From NCBI RefSeq assembly GCF_003143555.1, contig NZ_CP029347.1, positions 620,001 through 684,000 of the forward strand: 64,000 nucleotides of DNA. Reading direction: 5' to 3'. The position numbers and the translations under genes are program-made. This stretch comes from Saliniradius amylolyticus (lineage in GTDB: Bacteria; Pseudomonadota; Gammaproteobacteria; Enterobacterales; Alteromonadaceae). Below the pieces are notes generated by a model. That model saw only the letters and a list, made by a program, of their open reading frames with translations. It did not search any database and was not told the origin of the DNA. Shown here in pieces: positions 9,977 to 20,227 of this stretch. Position 1 is the first letter of the stretch, and each line of letters opens with the position of its first letter.

Positions 9977-10462
9977 TCAGCTTGTCTTTTGTTGGTCTCT
10001 TAGCCCACCCACTTCCAGAAAGGGCGAGGCATCCAAGTCTGCGGCGTCCATCATGCTGGCGATACGTTGCATTGAGGCAACCAGTTGGCTTTGTTCCCAG
10101 TCATGCAGTTGGTCGAACTGGTTTATAAAGTTGGCCTGCAGTGGTTTGGGTGCCCCAGCCAGAATTTCTTCGCCTTTGTCCGTTAGGGTTAGCGACACTC
10201 GGCGCTTGTCTTCGGTGCTTCGTACCCTGTTGATCAGCCCCTTTAACTCCAGCCGGTCTAAAATGCTGGTCACAGTCGCCGGACTCAGGTTGGTTTTCTC
10301 GGCCAGTTTTTTAACCATGGTGCCAGAGCGTTGTTGTAGCTCCAGCATGATCATTAGCTGAGGGCCTGTAAGCCCAACGGTGCGCTCCAGTTCTTTAGAG
10401 CGTAAATCAATGGCTCTGATTACTCGCCGCAAAGAGACCAATAATTCGTCGTGCTTTTCCAA
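9977..10462 (-). CDS. MarR-family transcriptional regulator
   Basis: The 161-residue cytoplasmic DNA-binding protein has the MarR winged-helix layout: an N-terminal dimerisation helix, LTGPQLMIMLEL, the recognition helix SPATVTSILDRLELKGLI, and the wing RVRSTEDKRRVSLTLTDKG. A TTG start at 10462 is chosen because AAGGAG lies six bases upstream. An in-frame ATG at 10492 would add ten residues but has no ribosome site. The ligand and targets are unknown. It diverges from the TonB receptor gene across a long A/T-rich gap, so it could regulate that receptor, but no clear palindromic operator was identified. Confidence 0.87.
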   Translation of the reverse strand: MEKHDELLVSLRRVIRAIDLRSKELERTVGLTGPQLMIMLELQQRSGTMVKKLAEKTNLSPATVTSILDRLELKGLINRVRSTEDKRRVSLTLTDKGEEILAGAPKPLQANFINQFDQLHDWEQSQLVASMQRIASMMDAADLDASPFLEVGGLRDQQKTS

Positions 10463-10797
10463 GTTATTCTCCTTTCTGTATCGCACGCCCACGGGCTGAA
10501 TAGAATCATTCGCCCCTATCTTCTGTGAGTTCGTAATTTTACCTAAATTAGACGATGGAGTGGAATTGTTTGTTCACAAATATTTCCTTTCTAAGAATAT
10601 AAACTTTTTTCCATTTTTGTCAGTACCTGAAGGGCGCAGTAAAATTTTACTACTTTGCGATATCCTTGATTATACTGAGAGTTTAGTCGACTTCGCTTTC
10701 GTGAGGAAAATGAAGTTTGCTAGACTGAGAGTGATAACTTTCGAGTTTGTAGTACTTTTTATTTGTAGTGCTCTAACAATAATAGGGGAACACACTT
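10463..10797. other. A/T-rich intergenic region before the TonB receptor
   Basis: This 335-base divergent region is visibly richer in A/T than its neighbours. It should contain the promoters for the MarR gene and the receptor. AGGGGA at 10783-10788 is the probable ribosome site for the ATG at 10798. An 81-codon open frame crosses it (10560-10805), but it has no ribosome site or recognisable protein and runs into the receptor start, so it is not called. Confidence 0.5.
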
Positions 10798-13524
10798 ATG
10801 TTTAGTCGTAAGAAGCTAAGTTATGCCGTAATTACGGCGCTGGCGGCCAGCAGCTCCACAGCCATCGCCCAAGAAGAACAAGAAAAGAAAGGGGTGGTTG
10901 AAACCATTCAGGTCACCGCTACCAAACGTACCGAGTCCGTACAAGACATTCCTGTCGCTGTGAATGCCCTGAACGGTAAGCAGCTGGACAACCTAGGGTT
11001 GGATAACTTTAACGACTATGTTGAGTTTTTGCCTAATGTGGTTTTCCAGGGGACTGGACCTGGTCAGAATGAGGTCTATATCCGCGGCGCAGCAACCAAT
11101 CAAAGTAGCATTACGCTGTCATCGGTACAGGCACTTCAGCCAGCAGTAGCGTTCTATCTTGATGAGCAACCTATTTCCATGCAGGGTCGTAACCTTGATG
11201 TTTACGCTACCGATATGCAACGTGTCGAGGTGTTACCGGGGCCGCAGGGTACTTTGTTCGGTGCCAGCTCACAGGCCGGTACTGTGCGTCTGATCACTAA
11301 CAAGCCCGATCACGCAGGTTTTGCGGCAGGGTTTGATACCAGTGTCAGCACCACTAAGGGCGGTGAGATGAGCAATTCGGTAGAGGCCTATCTGAATCTG
11401 GCGCTCACCGATGACCTGGCCGTGCGTGTTGCCGCTTACAACGATAATCAAGGCGGTTGGATCGATAATATCCTGAACGATCCTGATGGCAAGGGGTATA
11501 AAGGCAGCGCTGTCGTGATCAGTCGTATTTCCGGAGGTGTCTTATCTGACCCTGAAAATACCCCGGTAACAGCCCCTAAGAATGATCACCTGGTTGAAGA
11601 TGACATTAACGATGCCGTGTATTCAGGCGCGCGTTTTGGATTGTCTTACAACATCAACGCCGATTGGAACCTGCTGGTACAGCATACCCAGCAGTCTCTG
11701 GCGACTGAGGGGGTATTCTCTTATGACCCGAACCTGGATGGTGAAAGTTCTGTTAACCGTTTCCAGCCAGAGACCAATGATGATGACTTCGGTCTGACAA
11801 CCTGGACACTTGAGGGTCGTATGGATCAGCTGGAGGTAGTCTACACCGGTGGCTTCCTGGATCGTGATATTTATTCCAATATCGACTACACAGGTTATAC
11901 CAACGGTGGTCAGTTCTCTGCATTCTATGTCTGTAACTATGGTGGTGACATCGCGCCTGAAGATGAGGCGTGTCTGGACCCGACCAAGTTCTACAAAGAG
12001 GAAACAGAGTCCTCTCGTGTGACTCACGAGTTTCGTATTAATACGCCGATGGAGAATCGTTGGCGGATCACGGCCGGTGTTTTCTATGATGACCAGGAAG
12101 TCGCAACGGTCGGTCAGTTTAAAATTGCAAGCACCGAGAAGTTCCCCAATTTAGCCCGGACTCTGGCAGGAGATGAGGGGATCAACTCCGATGGCGGGCC
12201 GTTCCCTTCAGAGGTCAGCTTCGTCAATGATGTCACTCATACCATGGAGCAAATCGCTGTTTTCGGTCAGGGTGAATATGACATCACCGACAACGTGACC
12301 TTGACCTTGGGTGCACGTTGGTATGAGATTGATGATATCTACAAAGGTTCAACAACCACTGCTGATGTTAGTGGTCGTTTACGTGCCTTTGGTGATGGAA
12401 GTGATGAGGCTTTGTTAGATTTCTTTGGGCCTAGAATTACCGAAGAGGATGTCTCAAACGATCCAAATTTGACAATGGATGATGTAACAGATGGCCTGAA
12501 TGATGATGGTCGCGACTTTATTGAAGCGATCCAGTCAGGGCAACTTGATGTAAGCTTGTTAGATGATAGTGGCACTCTAAGCGTGGATGATACTATCTTA
12601 AAGGCTTCTCTGGACTGGAAAGTGAATGACGATGTGTTGCTATTCGCCACCTATTCAGAAGGTTTCCGTCCACCGGTGACTAACCGTGTAGGGGGCGATG
12701 CTTCATCTACCCAGAGTGGGGCTTTTGAAGGGTTCCGTATTCCGGTTTATTCACTGACCGATACCCTGGATAACTATGAGCTGGGGATGAAGGGTACTTT
12801 TCTGGATGGCAGCCTGAAGTTTAACGCCACAGGTTACTATTCTGAAATTAACGATCTGCAAACATCTCGCTTCGACCCCACGAATATTAGCTTCCTGGTG
12901 TTTACCGATAATGTGGGTAAAGCTGAAGTTCAAGGTGTTGATGCCGACTTCCAATGGTATGCCACTAGTAACCTGGTACTGACCGGTGCCTTCAGTGTAT
13001 TGGATACAGAACTGACCGAAATCAACAGAGAGCTACGAGGTATTGCACCGCCGGAAGGCAGTGAACTGCCTTTCTCTGCTGATTTCTCCGGTAATCTGGC
13101 CGCCCGTTACTTTTACATGATGGACAATGGCTGGGAAGGCTATGTAAATGGCTCCATTAATTACACCGGTGACCGGAAAGTTGGAATGAAGATGGACGCC
13201 TATGCAATGGAAAACGCCACTCAGTTGATTTACGGCACAGGCAGTGGCTTAACTATTGAGCAGGAAGCCGCAGTTTATGAAGGTGCGGGTTACACTGATC
13301 CTGATGGTAATACCTTTGCTGGTGGCCGCTATGTTCAGGACGCCTACGCTGTAGCAAACCTGGCATTTGGTGTACAAGCTGACGAGTGGAGTGCCGAGTT
13401 GTTTATCGACAACGTCTTTGATGAGAGAGGCATTCAGTATATCGATACGCAGCAGTATACGCCGAAGGTCGTATCCAGTCGTCCCCGGACGGTCGGAGTT
13501 CGTTTCTCTTACGATGCCTTCTAG
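10798..13524 (+). CDS. TonB-dependent outer-membrane receptor
   Basis: The 908-residue outer-membrane receptor has a Sec signal peptide (about 1-24, ending AIAQ), a TonB-box-like ETIQVTA segment, and a plug domain with VQDIPVAVNAL, PNVVFQGTGPG, VYIRGAAT, RVEVLPGPQGTLFGA and GTVRLITNKP. The 22-stranded barrel ends in an aromatic C-terminus (GVRFSYDAF). It takes up an unidentified large or scarce substrate with TonB-ExbBD energy. No siderophore, vitamin or sugar genes adjoin it to indicate the substrate. A 70-residue Asp-rich segment around residues 515-600 is A/T-richer than the rest of the gene. The downstream TPR-sulfotransferase is in the same direction, beyond a hairpin. Confidence 0.93.
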   Translation: MFSRKKLSYAVITALAASSSTAIAQEEQEKKGVVETIQVTATKRTESVQDIPVAVNALNGKQLDNLGLDNFNDYVEFLPNVVFQGTGPGQNEVYIRGAATNQSSITLSSVQALQPAVAFYLDEQPISMQGRNLDVYATDMQRVEVLPGPQGTLFGASSQAGTVRLITNKPDHAGFAAGFDTSVSTTKGGEMSNSVEAYLNLALTDDLAVRVAAYNDNQGGWIDNILNDPDGKGYKGSAVVISRISGGVLSDPENTPVTAPKNDHLVEDDINDAVYSGARFGLSYNINADWNLLVQHTQQSLATEGVFSYDPNLDGESSVNRFQPETNDDDFGLTTWTLEGRMDQLEVVYTGGFLDRDIYSNIDYTGYTNGGQFSAFYVCNYGGDIAPEDEACLDPTKFYKEETESSRVTHEFRINTPMENRWRITAGVFYDDQEVATVGQFKIASTEKFPNLARTLAGDEGINSDGGPFPSEVSFVNDVTHTMEQIAVFGQGEYDITDNVTLTLGARWYEIDDIYKGSTTTADVSGRLRAFGDGSDEALLDFFGPRITEEDVSNDPNLTMDDVTDGLNDDGRDFIEAIQSGQLDVSLLDDSGTLSVDDTILKASLDWKVNDDVLLFATYSEGFRPPVTNRVGGDASSTQSGAFEGFRIPVYSLTDTLDNYELGMKGTFLDGSLKFNATGYYSEINDLQTSRFDPTNISFLVFTDNVGKAEVQGVDADFQWYATSNLVLTGAFSVLDTELTEINRELRGIAPPEGSELPFSADFSGNLAARYFYMMDNGWEGYVNGSINYTGDRKVGMKMDAYAMENATQLIYGTGSGLTIEQEAAVYEGAGYTDPDGNTFAGGRYVQDAYAVANLAFGVQADEWSAELFIDNVFDERGIQYIDTQQYTPKVVSSRPRTVGVRFSYDAF

Positions 13525-13549
13525 CATTGTTGTAGAGACTTCCTAAGGT

Positions 13550-13578
13550 CAAAGGCAAGCGCCGTGCGCTTGCCTTTG
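13550..13578 (+). terminator. Hairpin after the TonB receptor gene
   Basis: A 12-bp perfect stem (CAAAGGCAAGCG with its complement) and a five-base loop are followed by a weak T-rich stretch (TTGTTGTATT). It probably ends or attenuates receptor transcription before the sulfotransferase gene, whose start lies 14 bases on. Confidence 0.7.
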
Positions 13579-13592
13579 TTGTATTAATTAGG

Positions 13593-15641
13593 ATGAAATA
13601 CCCTCAAACGAAAAGTCTACTGGAGAAACAGGTCTTGCCAGAAACAATATCCGCGGTTCCGTTAGCTGAGATTCAGTCACAGATTCAGCAGGGGCAATTC
13701 GATGCAGCTCTAGCAAGCATTGACCATCACCTGACCGGAAATGTCGGTCGTGATGACAAGGTGGAGCTATGCTACATGCGCATTGTGTGTCAGCGTTATC
13801 TAAAGCAGTATGGACAAGCGTTAGAGTCTGCAACCCAACTGCTATCGCTTCGGCCTGACTACGCCCGCGCATGGCAGGAGCGGGGCTATCTTTATCAAGC
13901 GCAAAAGCAACCTTACGAGGCCGCAAAGGCTTTTTATCAGGCAACGAGATTGAACCCTGCGTTGCTGGCCAGCTGGCAGTCATTGTTAGCGCTTTATCAG
14001 GCACAAGGTAATGAACAGGCTGTGAAGCTGACTCAGGCTCGTATCGAGAGATTGAAGCGGCTTCCTAAGCCGATACTCGCTGCGACAGACCTGATGAATG
14101 AAGGCAAGCTTTTACAGGCAGAAAAGCTCTGCCGTCAGTTCCTGCGGCAGCATAAACATCATCATGACGGACTTTGTTTGCTTGCCGATATCGCCCAGCA
14201 AATGAAGGTATACGACGACGCTGAATTTTTGCTGGAGAGCGCCGTGGAGATTTACCCCGACTCGGCTCAGGCAAGAGAACAGTATGCGAGCTTATTGATA
14301 AAAATTGGTAAATATTATCGAGCGAAGCAACAGACAGAAAAGCTCATCAATATGGACCCGAATAACGAGCGCGCATCGTCACTTCAGGCCACATCGCATA
14401 TCGGCTTAGGAGAACTGGATGAGGGGATTAAGGGACTTAAATACTTACTGAGCAAAACCCCTGAAAAATACGGATTATGGCTTGAGCTGGGACACGCTTA
14501 CAAAACTCAGGGACAACGACAACAAGCAATTAATGCTTACCGGAACGCCTATTTGAAAAATGCAAACTGCGGTGATGCGTTCTGGAGCTTAGCCAATACT
14601 AAGACTTATCAATTTACCGAGGACGAAATCGAGCGCATGAGGGAGGTGTTCAGTAGCGAAAATGCCGCTGAAAACGACAAGATCCACGCCCATTTTGCAT
14701 TGGGTAAGGCGTTCGAGGACCGACAAAATTACGCCGATTCATTTGAGCAGTATCGTTTAGGTAATGATCTTAAATTTGGCAGCAATGGCTACAGTGCTCA
14801 GTTTACCGAGGACAGAGTTGAGAAGCAGATCCAAAGTCTCACGCCAGAATTGTTTGAGCAGTTTGCCGGAGCGGGCTGTGATTCTACCGACCCCATTTTT
14901 ATCGTTGGTCTGCCGCGTTCCGGCTCGACCTTACTCGAGCAGATTCTGGCGTCACACTCGCAGGTGGACGGCACCATGGAGCTGCACAATATATTGGGTT
15001 TGGCGCGCCGTCTGTCCGTTAATCCGACCCGAAACGGACAGGTTTACCCGAAGAGCCTCGCGGACCTGAAACCGGAACTGATGCGGCGCTTTGGAGAGCA
15101 ATATCTAGAAGAAACCAAAGCCTATCGGCAGGGCGCGCCCTTCTTCATCGATAAAATGCCCAATAACTTTATGCATGTCGGCCTGATAAAACTGATCCTG
15201 CCCAATGCCAAAATCATCGATGCACGCCGTCACCCCATGGCGTGCTGTTTCAGTGGCTTTAAGCAGCTATTTGGGGAAGGGCAGGATTTCAGTTATGACC
15301 TTGAGGCCATAGGCCGTTACTACAGAGACTATGTGCGCCTGATGGACCACTGGGATGAGGTGTTACCCGGAGCTGTACTGCGGGTTCAACATGAAGACGT
15401 GGTTAATGACCTGGAAGGACAGGTAAAACGGTTACTGGATTTTTGTGGTTTACCCTTTGAGTCTCAGTGTCTGGATTTTTATAAAACCGAACGGGCCATC
15501 CAAACGCCCAGTGCCGAGCAGGTACGTCAGCCCATTTATCGTTCGGGACTGGCTCAATGGAAGCACTTCGAGCCTTATCTGGAGCCGCTAAAGCGAGCGC
15601 TGGGAGACGATTTGCTCAACGAGTATGAGCGGTTTCTGTAA
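13593..15641 (+). CDS. TPR-repeat sulfotransferase family protein
   Basis: This 682-residue protein has tetratricopeptide repeats over about residues 30-390, many with the pattern W-LG-Y---G----A. The C-terminal domain is sulfotransferase-like: the PAPS 5'-phosphosulfate loop FIVGLPRSGSTLLEQIL (about 436-452), a 3'-phosphate segment with DARRHPMACCFSGFKQ (about 543-558), and a conserved HEDVV. It is predicted to transfer sulfate from PAPS to an unknown acceptor. No signal peptide is visible, so it is likely cytoplasmic. The ATG at 13593 has only AGG directly before it; a downstream start cannot be excluded. It follows a TonB receptor, a pairing seen repeatedly in marine and oligotrophic proteobacteria. 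Confidence 0.85.
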   Translation: MKYPQTKSLLEKQVLPETISAVPLAEIQSQIQQGQFDAALASIDHHLTGNVGRDDKVELCYMRIVCQRYLKQYGQALESATQLLSLRPDYARAWQERGYLYQAQKQPYEAAKAFYQATRLNPALLASWQSLLALYQAQGNEQAVKLTQARIERLKRLPKPILAATDLMNEGKLLQAEKLCRQFLRQHKHHHDGLCLLADIAQQMKVYDDAEFLLESAVEIYPDSAQAREQYASLLIKIGKYYRAKQQTEKLINMDPNNERASSLQATSHIGLGELDEGIKGLKYLLSKTPEKYGLWLELGHAYKTQGQRQQAINAYRNAYLKNANCGDAFWSLANTKTYQFTEDEIERMREVFSSENAAENDKIHAHFALGKAFEDRQNYADSFEQYRLGNDLKFGSNGYSAQFTEDRVEKQIQSLTPELFEQFAGAGCDSTDPIFIVGLPRSGSTLLEQILASHSQVDGTMELHNILGLARRLSVNPTRNGQVYPKSLADLKPELMRRFGEQYLEETKAYRQGAPFFIDKMPNNFMHVGLIKLILPNAKIIDARRHPMACCFSGFKQLFGEGQDFSYDLEAIGRYYRDYVRLMDHWDEVLPGAVLRVQHEDVVNDLEGQVKRLLDFCGLPFESQCLDFYKTERAIQTPSAEQVRQPIYRSGLAQWKHFEPYLEPLKRALGDDLLNEYERFL

Positions 15642-15662
15642 ATCGGCGTCAGGGTGAGGTGC

Positions 15663-15742
15663 AGCCAGTCACAGATCCCGTCTGGTAAGGAGGTCGCAGG
15701 GAGCCACATCAAGAAGGGCTAACGGCGACTCTGTGACTGGCT
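15663..15742. repeat. Inverted-repeat element E1 (structured, non-coding)
   Basis: Perfect 13-bp arms (AGCCAGTCACAGA at 15663-15675 and its complement at 15730-15742) enclose 54 bases. Inside, GTCGC (15693-15697) pairs with GCGAC (15725-15729), stacking on the outer stem and leaving a 17-base bulge. It lies between the convergent sulfotransferase and loiP genes. It may act as a terminator on both strands, or belong to a dispersed repeat family: its right arm region (CGGCGACTCTG) resembles CGGCGAGTCTG in element E3. Confidence 0.6.
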
Positions 15743-15752
15743 TAGCTGTTTG

Positions 15753-16544
15753 CTATCGACAGTTTGGCTTATTGGGCGCCTGTTTATAGGCTTTAAGGGC
15801 GCCTGGCATGTTTTTCTGCAATTTTTCAATCCGGCTGCTGGGGGCAGGGTGAGTGGACAGCCATTCCGGTGACCGCTGACCACCTGCCTTATCCATATTC
15901 TGCCACAGGTTGACCGATTGTCTGGGATCAAAGCCGGCTTTGGCCATGAGCTGCAGGCCGATGACATCGGCTTCTGTTTCATGGGTGCGGCTGAATGGTA
16001 ATTCTACAAAGCCTTTTATTGATATTCCCAAAGCGGCCATAATCATATTAGAGTTGCCGACTTCATTGGCCTGCAGAATCTGCTGAGTGGCCTGCATACC
16101 GATGCCGATCAGGGCGCTGTTAGACATGCGCTCATTGCCGTGCTCGGCAATCACATGACCCACCTCGTGACCAATCACCGCCGCCAGTTGATGTTGGTTC
16201 TCGGCCACATTCAACAGGCCGGTATAGACGCCGATTTTTCCGCCGGGCAGGGCAAAAGCGTTCACCTGAGGCTCATCAAACACCACCACTTCCCACTGGC
16301 CGTTATACACCTCTTTGGAAACTTGCGCTGCAACGTGTCTGGCAACACAGGTGACATAGTCATTTTGCACCGGTTGAGAGGAGACTTTCTGCTCTGACTT
16401 CATGCTGTCAAAGGCTTGTTTCCCCATTTCGGCCAGCTGATCGGACGAATACAGTTTTAGCTGGCTGCGACCCGTGGGGGACTTGGCACAGGCCGTAATA
16501 AAAATCGCCATAACGGCCAAGGTAATGAGTTGATTCCACTTCAT
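15753..16544 (-). CDS. loiP: M48 metalloprotease lipoprotein, LoiP-like
   Basis: The 263-residue protein is a lipoprotein zinc protease. The signal ends in a lipobox ITAC with Cys19. The catalytic motif HEVGH is at 126-130, and the third zinc ligand lies in HETEAD (about 190). The C-terminal segment STHPAPSSRIEKLQ is typical of the family. E. coli LoiP (YggG) is a periplasmic or outer-membrane protease induced in low osmolarity, and its gene also lies close to the transketolase gene, so synteny supports the name. A strong GGAGG site sits six bases before the ATG. It probably degrades misfolded envelope proteins. Confidence 0.85.
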   Translation of the reverse strand: MKWNQLITLAVMAIFITACAKSPTGRSQLKLYSSDQLAEMGKQAFDSMKSEQKVSSQPVQNDYVTCVARHVAAQVSKEVYNGQWEVVVFDEPQVNAFALPGGKIGVYTGLLNVAENQHQLAAVIGHEVGHVIAEHGNERMSNSALIGIGMQATQQILQANEVGNSNMIMAALGISIKGFVELPFSRTHETEADVIGLQLMAKAGFDPRQSVNLWQNMDKAGGQRSPEWLSTHPAPSSRIEKLQKNMPGALKAYKQAPNKPNCR

Positions 16545-16650
16545 GGTGAACCTCCGCTAATGCACTTCAAATCAAGATAGCAAAAGCGACAGGTGAAAAC
16601 AGCAGATCTTTTATGACATCAAGGATTAAAGGGGAGATGAGTGTGAGATG

Positions 16651-16727
16651 TCATCAGGACAGGTCGCAAACCAGATTCTGCCATTAAGGGGCGAATAGTG
16701 ATCCGGTGTGTGACGGTGTCCTGATGA
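16651..16727. repeat. Inverted-repeat element E2 (structured, non-coding)
   Basis: Perfect 11-bp arms (TCATCAGGACA at 16651-16661 and its complement at 16717-16727) enclose 55 bases with GGTCGCA directly after the left arm. The size and arm spacing resemble element E1 on the other side of loiP. It lies 14 bases beyond the metK stop codon, so it may stabilise or end the metK transcript. Confidence 0.5.
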
Positions 16728-16741
16728 TCGTATCGGTTGGC

Positions 16742-17893
16742 TTAGACTCCGGCGGCGGATTTAAGCAGCTCGGCCTTGTCCGTTTGCTCCCAGGGGAATT
16801 CCTCGCGACCGAAGTGGCCATAGGCGGCAGTCTGACGGAAAATGGGGCGTTCTAAGTCCAGCATCTTGATCAGGCCATAGGGGCGCAGGTCGAAGTACTC
16901 TCTCACCAGAGCCACCAGCGTGGCATTATCTACTTTGCCGGTGCCGAAGGTGTCGATACTGATAGAGGTCGGCTCAGCCACACCGATGGCGTAAGACACC
17001 TGAATCTCACATTTATCGGCTAACCCTGCGGCAACGATGTTCTTGGCAACGTATCGGCCAGCATAGGCAGCAGAACGATCCACTTTGGACGGGTCCTTAC
17101 CGGAAAACGCCCCGCCGCCGTGACGGGCCATGCCACCGTAGGTATCGACGATGATTTTACGTCCGGTCAGGCCGCAGTCACCCACAGGGCCTCCAATGAC
17201 GAAACGCCCCGTCGGGTTGATAAAGTATTTGGTGTCCTTGGTCAGCCATTGCTCCGGCAAGACCGGCTTAATGATTTCTTCCATCACCGCTTCGGTGAGG
17301 TCGGCGGTACTGATATCTTCGCTGTGCTGGGTAGATAGCACCACGGCATCGATGCCGGCGGGCTTGTCGTTTTCGTAGGCGAAAGTCACCTGGCTCTTGG
17401 CATCGGGGCGCAGCCAATCTAAACGGCCACTCTTGCGCAGCTCTGACTGACGCTTCACTAAGCGGTGCGAATACGTGACGGGGGCTGGCATCAGCACTTC
17501 GGTTTCATTGGTGGCGAAGCCAAACATCAGGCCCTGGTCTCCGGCGCCTTGTTCTTCCGGTGAGCTTCGATCCACACCCTGATTGATGTCCGGACTTTGC
17601 TTGCCAATGGCGTTGAGGACCGCGCAGGAATCGGCATCGAATCCCATTTTAGAACTTGTGTAGCCAATATCCCGAATCACATCACGGGTCAGTTGCTCAA
17701 TGTCCACCCAGGCGGTCGTAGTGACTTCGCCGCCGACCAATACCATGCCGGTTTTGACGTAGGTTTCGCAGGCCACGCGAGCCCGAGGGTCCTGTTCTAA
17801 AATGGCATCCAGTACGGCGTCTGAAATCTGATCGGCGACCTTGTCCGGATGACCTTCGGATACGGACTCTGAAGTGAATAATTGTTTAGCCAT
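16742..17893 (-). CDS. metK: S-adenosylmethionine synthetase
   Basis: The 383-residue cytosolic enzyme makes SAM from methionine and ATP. Signatures visible in order are [18 protein letters not shown] near the N-terminus, [10 protein letters not shown] (ATP binding), and [19 protein letters not shown] (phosphate loop). The length equals E. coli MetK (384). It diverges from tkt across 277 bases that contain tandem MetJ-type boxes, so it is probably repressed by MetJ with SAM as co-repressor, closing a feedback loop on its own product. Confidence 0.97.
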   Translation of the reverse strand: MAKQLFTSESVSEGHPDKVADQISDAVLDAILEQDPRARVACETYVKTGMVLVGGEVTTTAWVDIEQLTRDVIRDIGYTSSKMGFDADSCAVLNAIGKQSPDINQGVDRSSPEEQGAGDQGLMFGFATNETEVLMPAPVTYSHRLVKRQSELRKSGRLDWLRPDAKSQVTFAYENDKPAGIDAVVLSTQHSEDISTADLTEAVMEEIIKPVLPEQWLTKDTKYFINPTGRFVIGGPVGDCGLTGRKIIVDTYGGMARHGGGAFSGKDPSKVDRSAAYAGRYVAKNIVAAGLADKCEIQVSYAIGVAEPTSISIDTFGTGKVDNATLVALVREYFDLRPYGLIKMLDLERPIFRQTAAYGHFGREEFPWEQTDKAELLKSAAGV

Positions 17894-17981
17894 TGCCTCT
17901 ATTCCTCTGTCGTTTGGGTCACAGGTTTGTCGGATCCTGTTTGAGCCTAGTGTACGAAAGCCGGTCCGATTTTACCAGTTT

Positions 17982-18005
17982 TTACTTCTAGACGTCTAAA
18001 CGCCT
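17982..18005 (-). promoter_or_regulatory. MetJ operator (tandem met boxes) of metK
   Basis: Three adjoining octamers read TTACTTCT, AGACGTCT and AAACGCCT, scoring 5, 8 and 6 of 8 against the met-box consensus AGACGTCT. They lie about 90-110 bases upstream of metK. Binding by MetJ is inferred; metJ itself is not in the window. The same core, ACTTCT-GACGTCTAAACG, recurs upstream of the metT-like gene. Confidence 0.85.
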
Positions 18006-18170
18006 GTTTGTTAGTTTTGGTTTCCAGTTTCACGGTAAAAGCCGTGGTGTAATATAAGCTGGTAAAACGGCATAAAAAGCCCTTGCCCAGCCATTGCAGA
18101 ACACGGTTTAGTCGGTAAGATAAGTAGCCTTTTTCGAAATACACAACATATTGATGGCCCAGGAGTAGTT

Positions 18171-20171
18171 ATGCCCTCACGTCGAGAACTCGCCAACGCT
18201 ATCCGTGCTCTGAGCATGGACGCGGTCCAACAAGCCAAGTCCGGTCATCCGGGTGCCCCCATGGGAATGGCCGATATCGCCCAGGTACTGTGGTGCGATT
18301 ATCTTAAACACAACCCGGAAAACCCTGAGTGGACAGACCGCGACCGCTTTGTCTTATCCAATGGCCATGGCTCCATGTTGGTGTATTCACTTTTACACCT
18401 CAGTGGTTACGACCTGTCTATCGAAGAGATCAAAAACTTTCGTCAGTTGGGCTCCAAAACTCCGGGGCACCCTGAGTATGGCTATACCCCGGGCGTGGAA
18501 ACCACCACAGGACCATTGGGCCAGGGCATCAGTAATGCGGTGGGCATGGCAATAGCCGAAAAGGCGCTTGCGGCGCAATTTAATCGTCCCGGCCATGATG
18601 TGATTGACCACTACACCTACTGCTTCATGGGTGATGGTTGCCTGATGGAAGGCATCTCTCACGAAACCTGCTCACTGGCGGGCACCCTGGGTCTGGGTAA
18701 GCTGATCGCCTTTTGGGACGACAACGGTATCTCCATCGACGGCGACGTCGAAGGTTGGTTTACCGATGACACCCCGGCTCGTTTTGAGTCTTATGGCTGG
18801 CATGTGGTGCGTGATGTGGATGGCCACGACCCTGAGCAGATTAAACAAGCCATCGACGCGGCGCGCGCTGAAACCGGCAAGCCGACTCTGATTTGCTGCC
18901 GTACGGTGATTGGTTTCGGTTCTCCTAACAAAGCCGGTACCCACGGCTGTCATGGTGCGCCTCTGGGCGACGATGAAATCGCCGCCACTCGCAAAGAGTT
19001 GGGGTGGGAACATGGGCCTTTCGACGTGCCTTCAGAAATCTATGCCGAGTGGGATGCCAAGGCAAAAGGTGCCGCTATCGAACATGAGTGGCATGATAAG
19101 TTTGCCGCTTATTCTGAAGCCTTCCCTGAGTTGGCCGCTGAGTTAGATCGTCGCCTGAACGGAGAGTTGCCGGCTGACTTTGATGCGAAGGCCGAGTCTT
19201 TTATCCGCGAATGTCAGGATAAAGGTGAAGATATTGCCAGTCGTAAGGCGTCACAAAATACCATCGAAGCCTTTGCCAAAGATCTTCCTGAATTGCTTGG
19301 CGGTTCCGCCGATCTGGCCGGCTCTAACCTGACCCTGTGGTCTGGCTCTAAGGGGCTGACCGGCGAAGACGCCAGCGGCAACTACATCTACTATGGTGTG
19401 CGCGAGTTTGGCATGAGCGCCATTATGAACGGCATCGGCTTACACGGCGGTTTCCGCCCCTATGGCGCCACCTTCCTGATGTTTATGGAATACGCCCGTA
19501 ATGCGGTGCGTATGTCGGCACTGATGGGGATTCCCAATATCTTTGTGTACACCCATGACTCCATTGGTCAGGGCGAAGACGGTCCTACTCACCAGGCCGT
19601 AGAGCAGCTGACTAATCTGCGCACGACACCCAATATGCATACCTGGCGACCTTGTGACGCCACTGAAACTGCAGCGGCCTGGAAGTCGTCGCTGGAACGT
19701 AAGGACGGTCCCACTTCTTTGGTGTTCAGTCGCCAGGGGTTAAAAGCTCAGCAGCGCAGTGAAGCGGAGATCGAGAACATCGCCCGTGGTGGCTATATCC
19801 TGCAAGATTGTGATGGTCAGCCCGAACTGATTCTGATCGCCACCGGTTCTGAGGTTGCGATTACCGTTGAGGCCGCCAGTCAGCTTACCGAGCAGGGCAA
19901 GAAAGTGCGTGTGGTATCGATGCCCAGCACGTCGGTATTTGACCACCAAGAAGCTGATTATAAAGAGTCCGTATTGCCTGCCTCAGTCACCAAACGGGTG
20001 GCGGTGGAAGCGGCCCATAGCGACTTCTGGTACAAGTATGTGGGTTTTGCCGGCAAGGTCGTCGGTATGACCACCTTTGGTGAGTCCGCCCCGGGCGGCG
20101 TGCTGATGGAGCACTTTGGCTTTACTGCTACCAATGTCGTGGACACTGCCAGACAGTTGCTGGAAGCCTAA
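18171..20171 (+). CDS. tkt: Transketolase
   Basis: The 666-residue thiamine-diphosphate enzyme moves two-carbon units in the pentose phosphate pathway. It shows [20 protein letters not shown] at the N-terminus, the ThDP motif [12 protein letters not shown] to FWDDN, the phosphate-binding [15 protein letters not shown] region, and the C-terminal domain. The length matches E. coli TktA (663). AGGAG lies five bases before the ATG. It is followed by epd and pgk on the same strand, as in enterics, although a hairpin-rich 185-base gap separates tkt from epd. Confidence 0.97.
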   Translation: MPSRRELANAIRALSMDAVQQAKSGHPGAPMGMADIAQVLWCDYLKHNPENPEWTDRDRFVLSNGHGSMLVYSLLHLSGYDLSIEEIKNFRQLGSKTPGHPEYGYTPGVETTTGPLGQGISNAVGMAIAEKALAAQFNRPGHDVIDHYTYCFMGDGCLMEGISHETCSLAGTLGLGKLIAFWDDNGISIDGDVEGWFTDDTPARFESYGWHVVRDVDGHDPEQIKQAIDAARAETGKPTLICCRTVIGFGSPNKAGTHGCHGAPLGDDEIAATRKELGWEHGPFDVPSEIYAEWDAKAKGAAIEHEWHDKFAAYSEAFPELAAELDRRLNGELPADFDAKAESFIRECQDKGEDIASRKASQNTIEAFAKDLPELLGGSADLAGSNLTLWSGSKGLTGEDASGNYIYYGVREFGMSAIMNGIGLHGGFRPYGATFLMFMEYARNAVRMSALMGIPNIFVYTHDSIGQGEDGPTHQAVEQLTNLRTTPNMHTWRPCDATETAAAWKSSLERKDGPTSLVFSRQGLKAQQRSEAEIENIARGGYILQDCDGQPELILIATGSEVAITVEAASQLTEQGKKVRVVSMPSTSVFDHQEADYKESVLPASVTKRVAVEAAHSDFWYKYVGFAGKVVGMTTFGESAPGGVLMEHFGFTATNVVDTARQLLEA

Positions 20172-20227
20172 CCGCTTTTTGGTCGAGGCTTGCTCTTGGC
20201 TTTATGCTCAGGGAGTGTTGTCATTAA

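Noticed and set aside
10560-10805. An 81-codon frame before the TonB receptor
   Set aside because: It has no ribosome site, no recognisable protein and overlaps the receptor start; the A/T-rich region gives chance frames.
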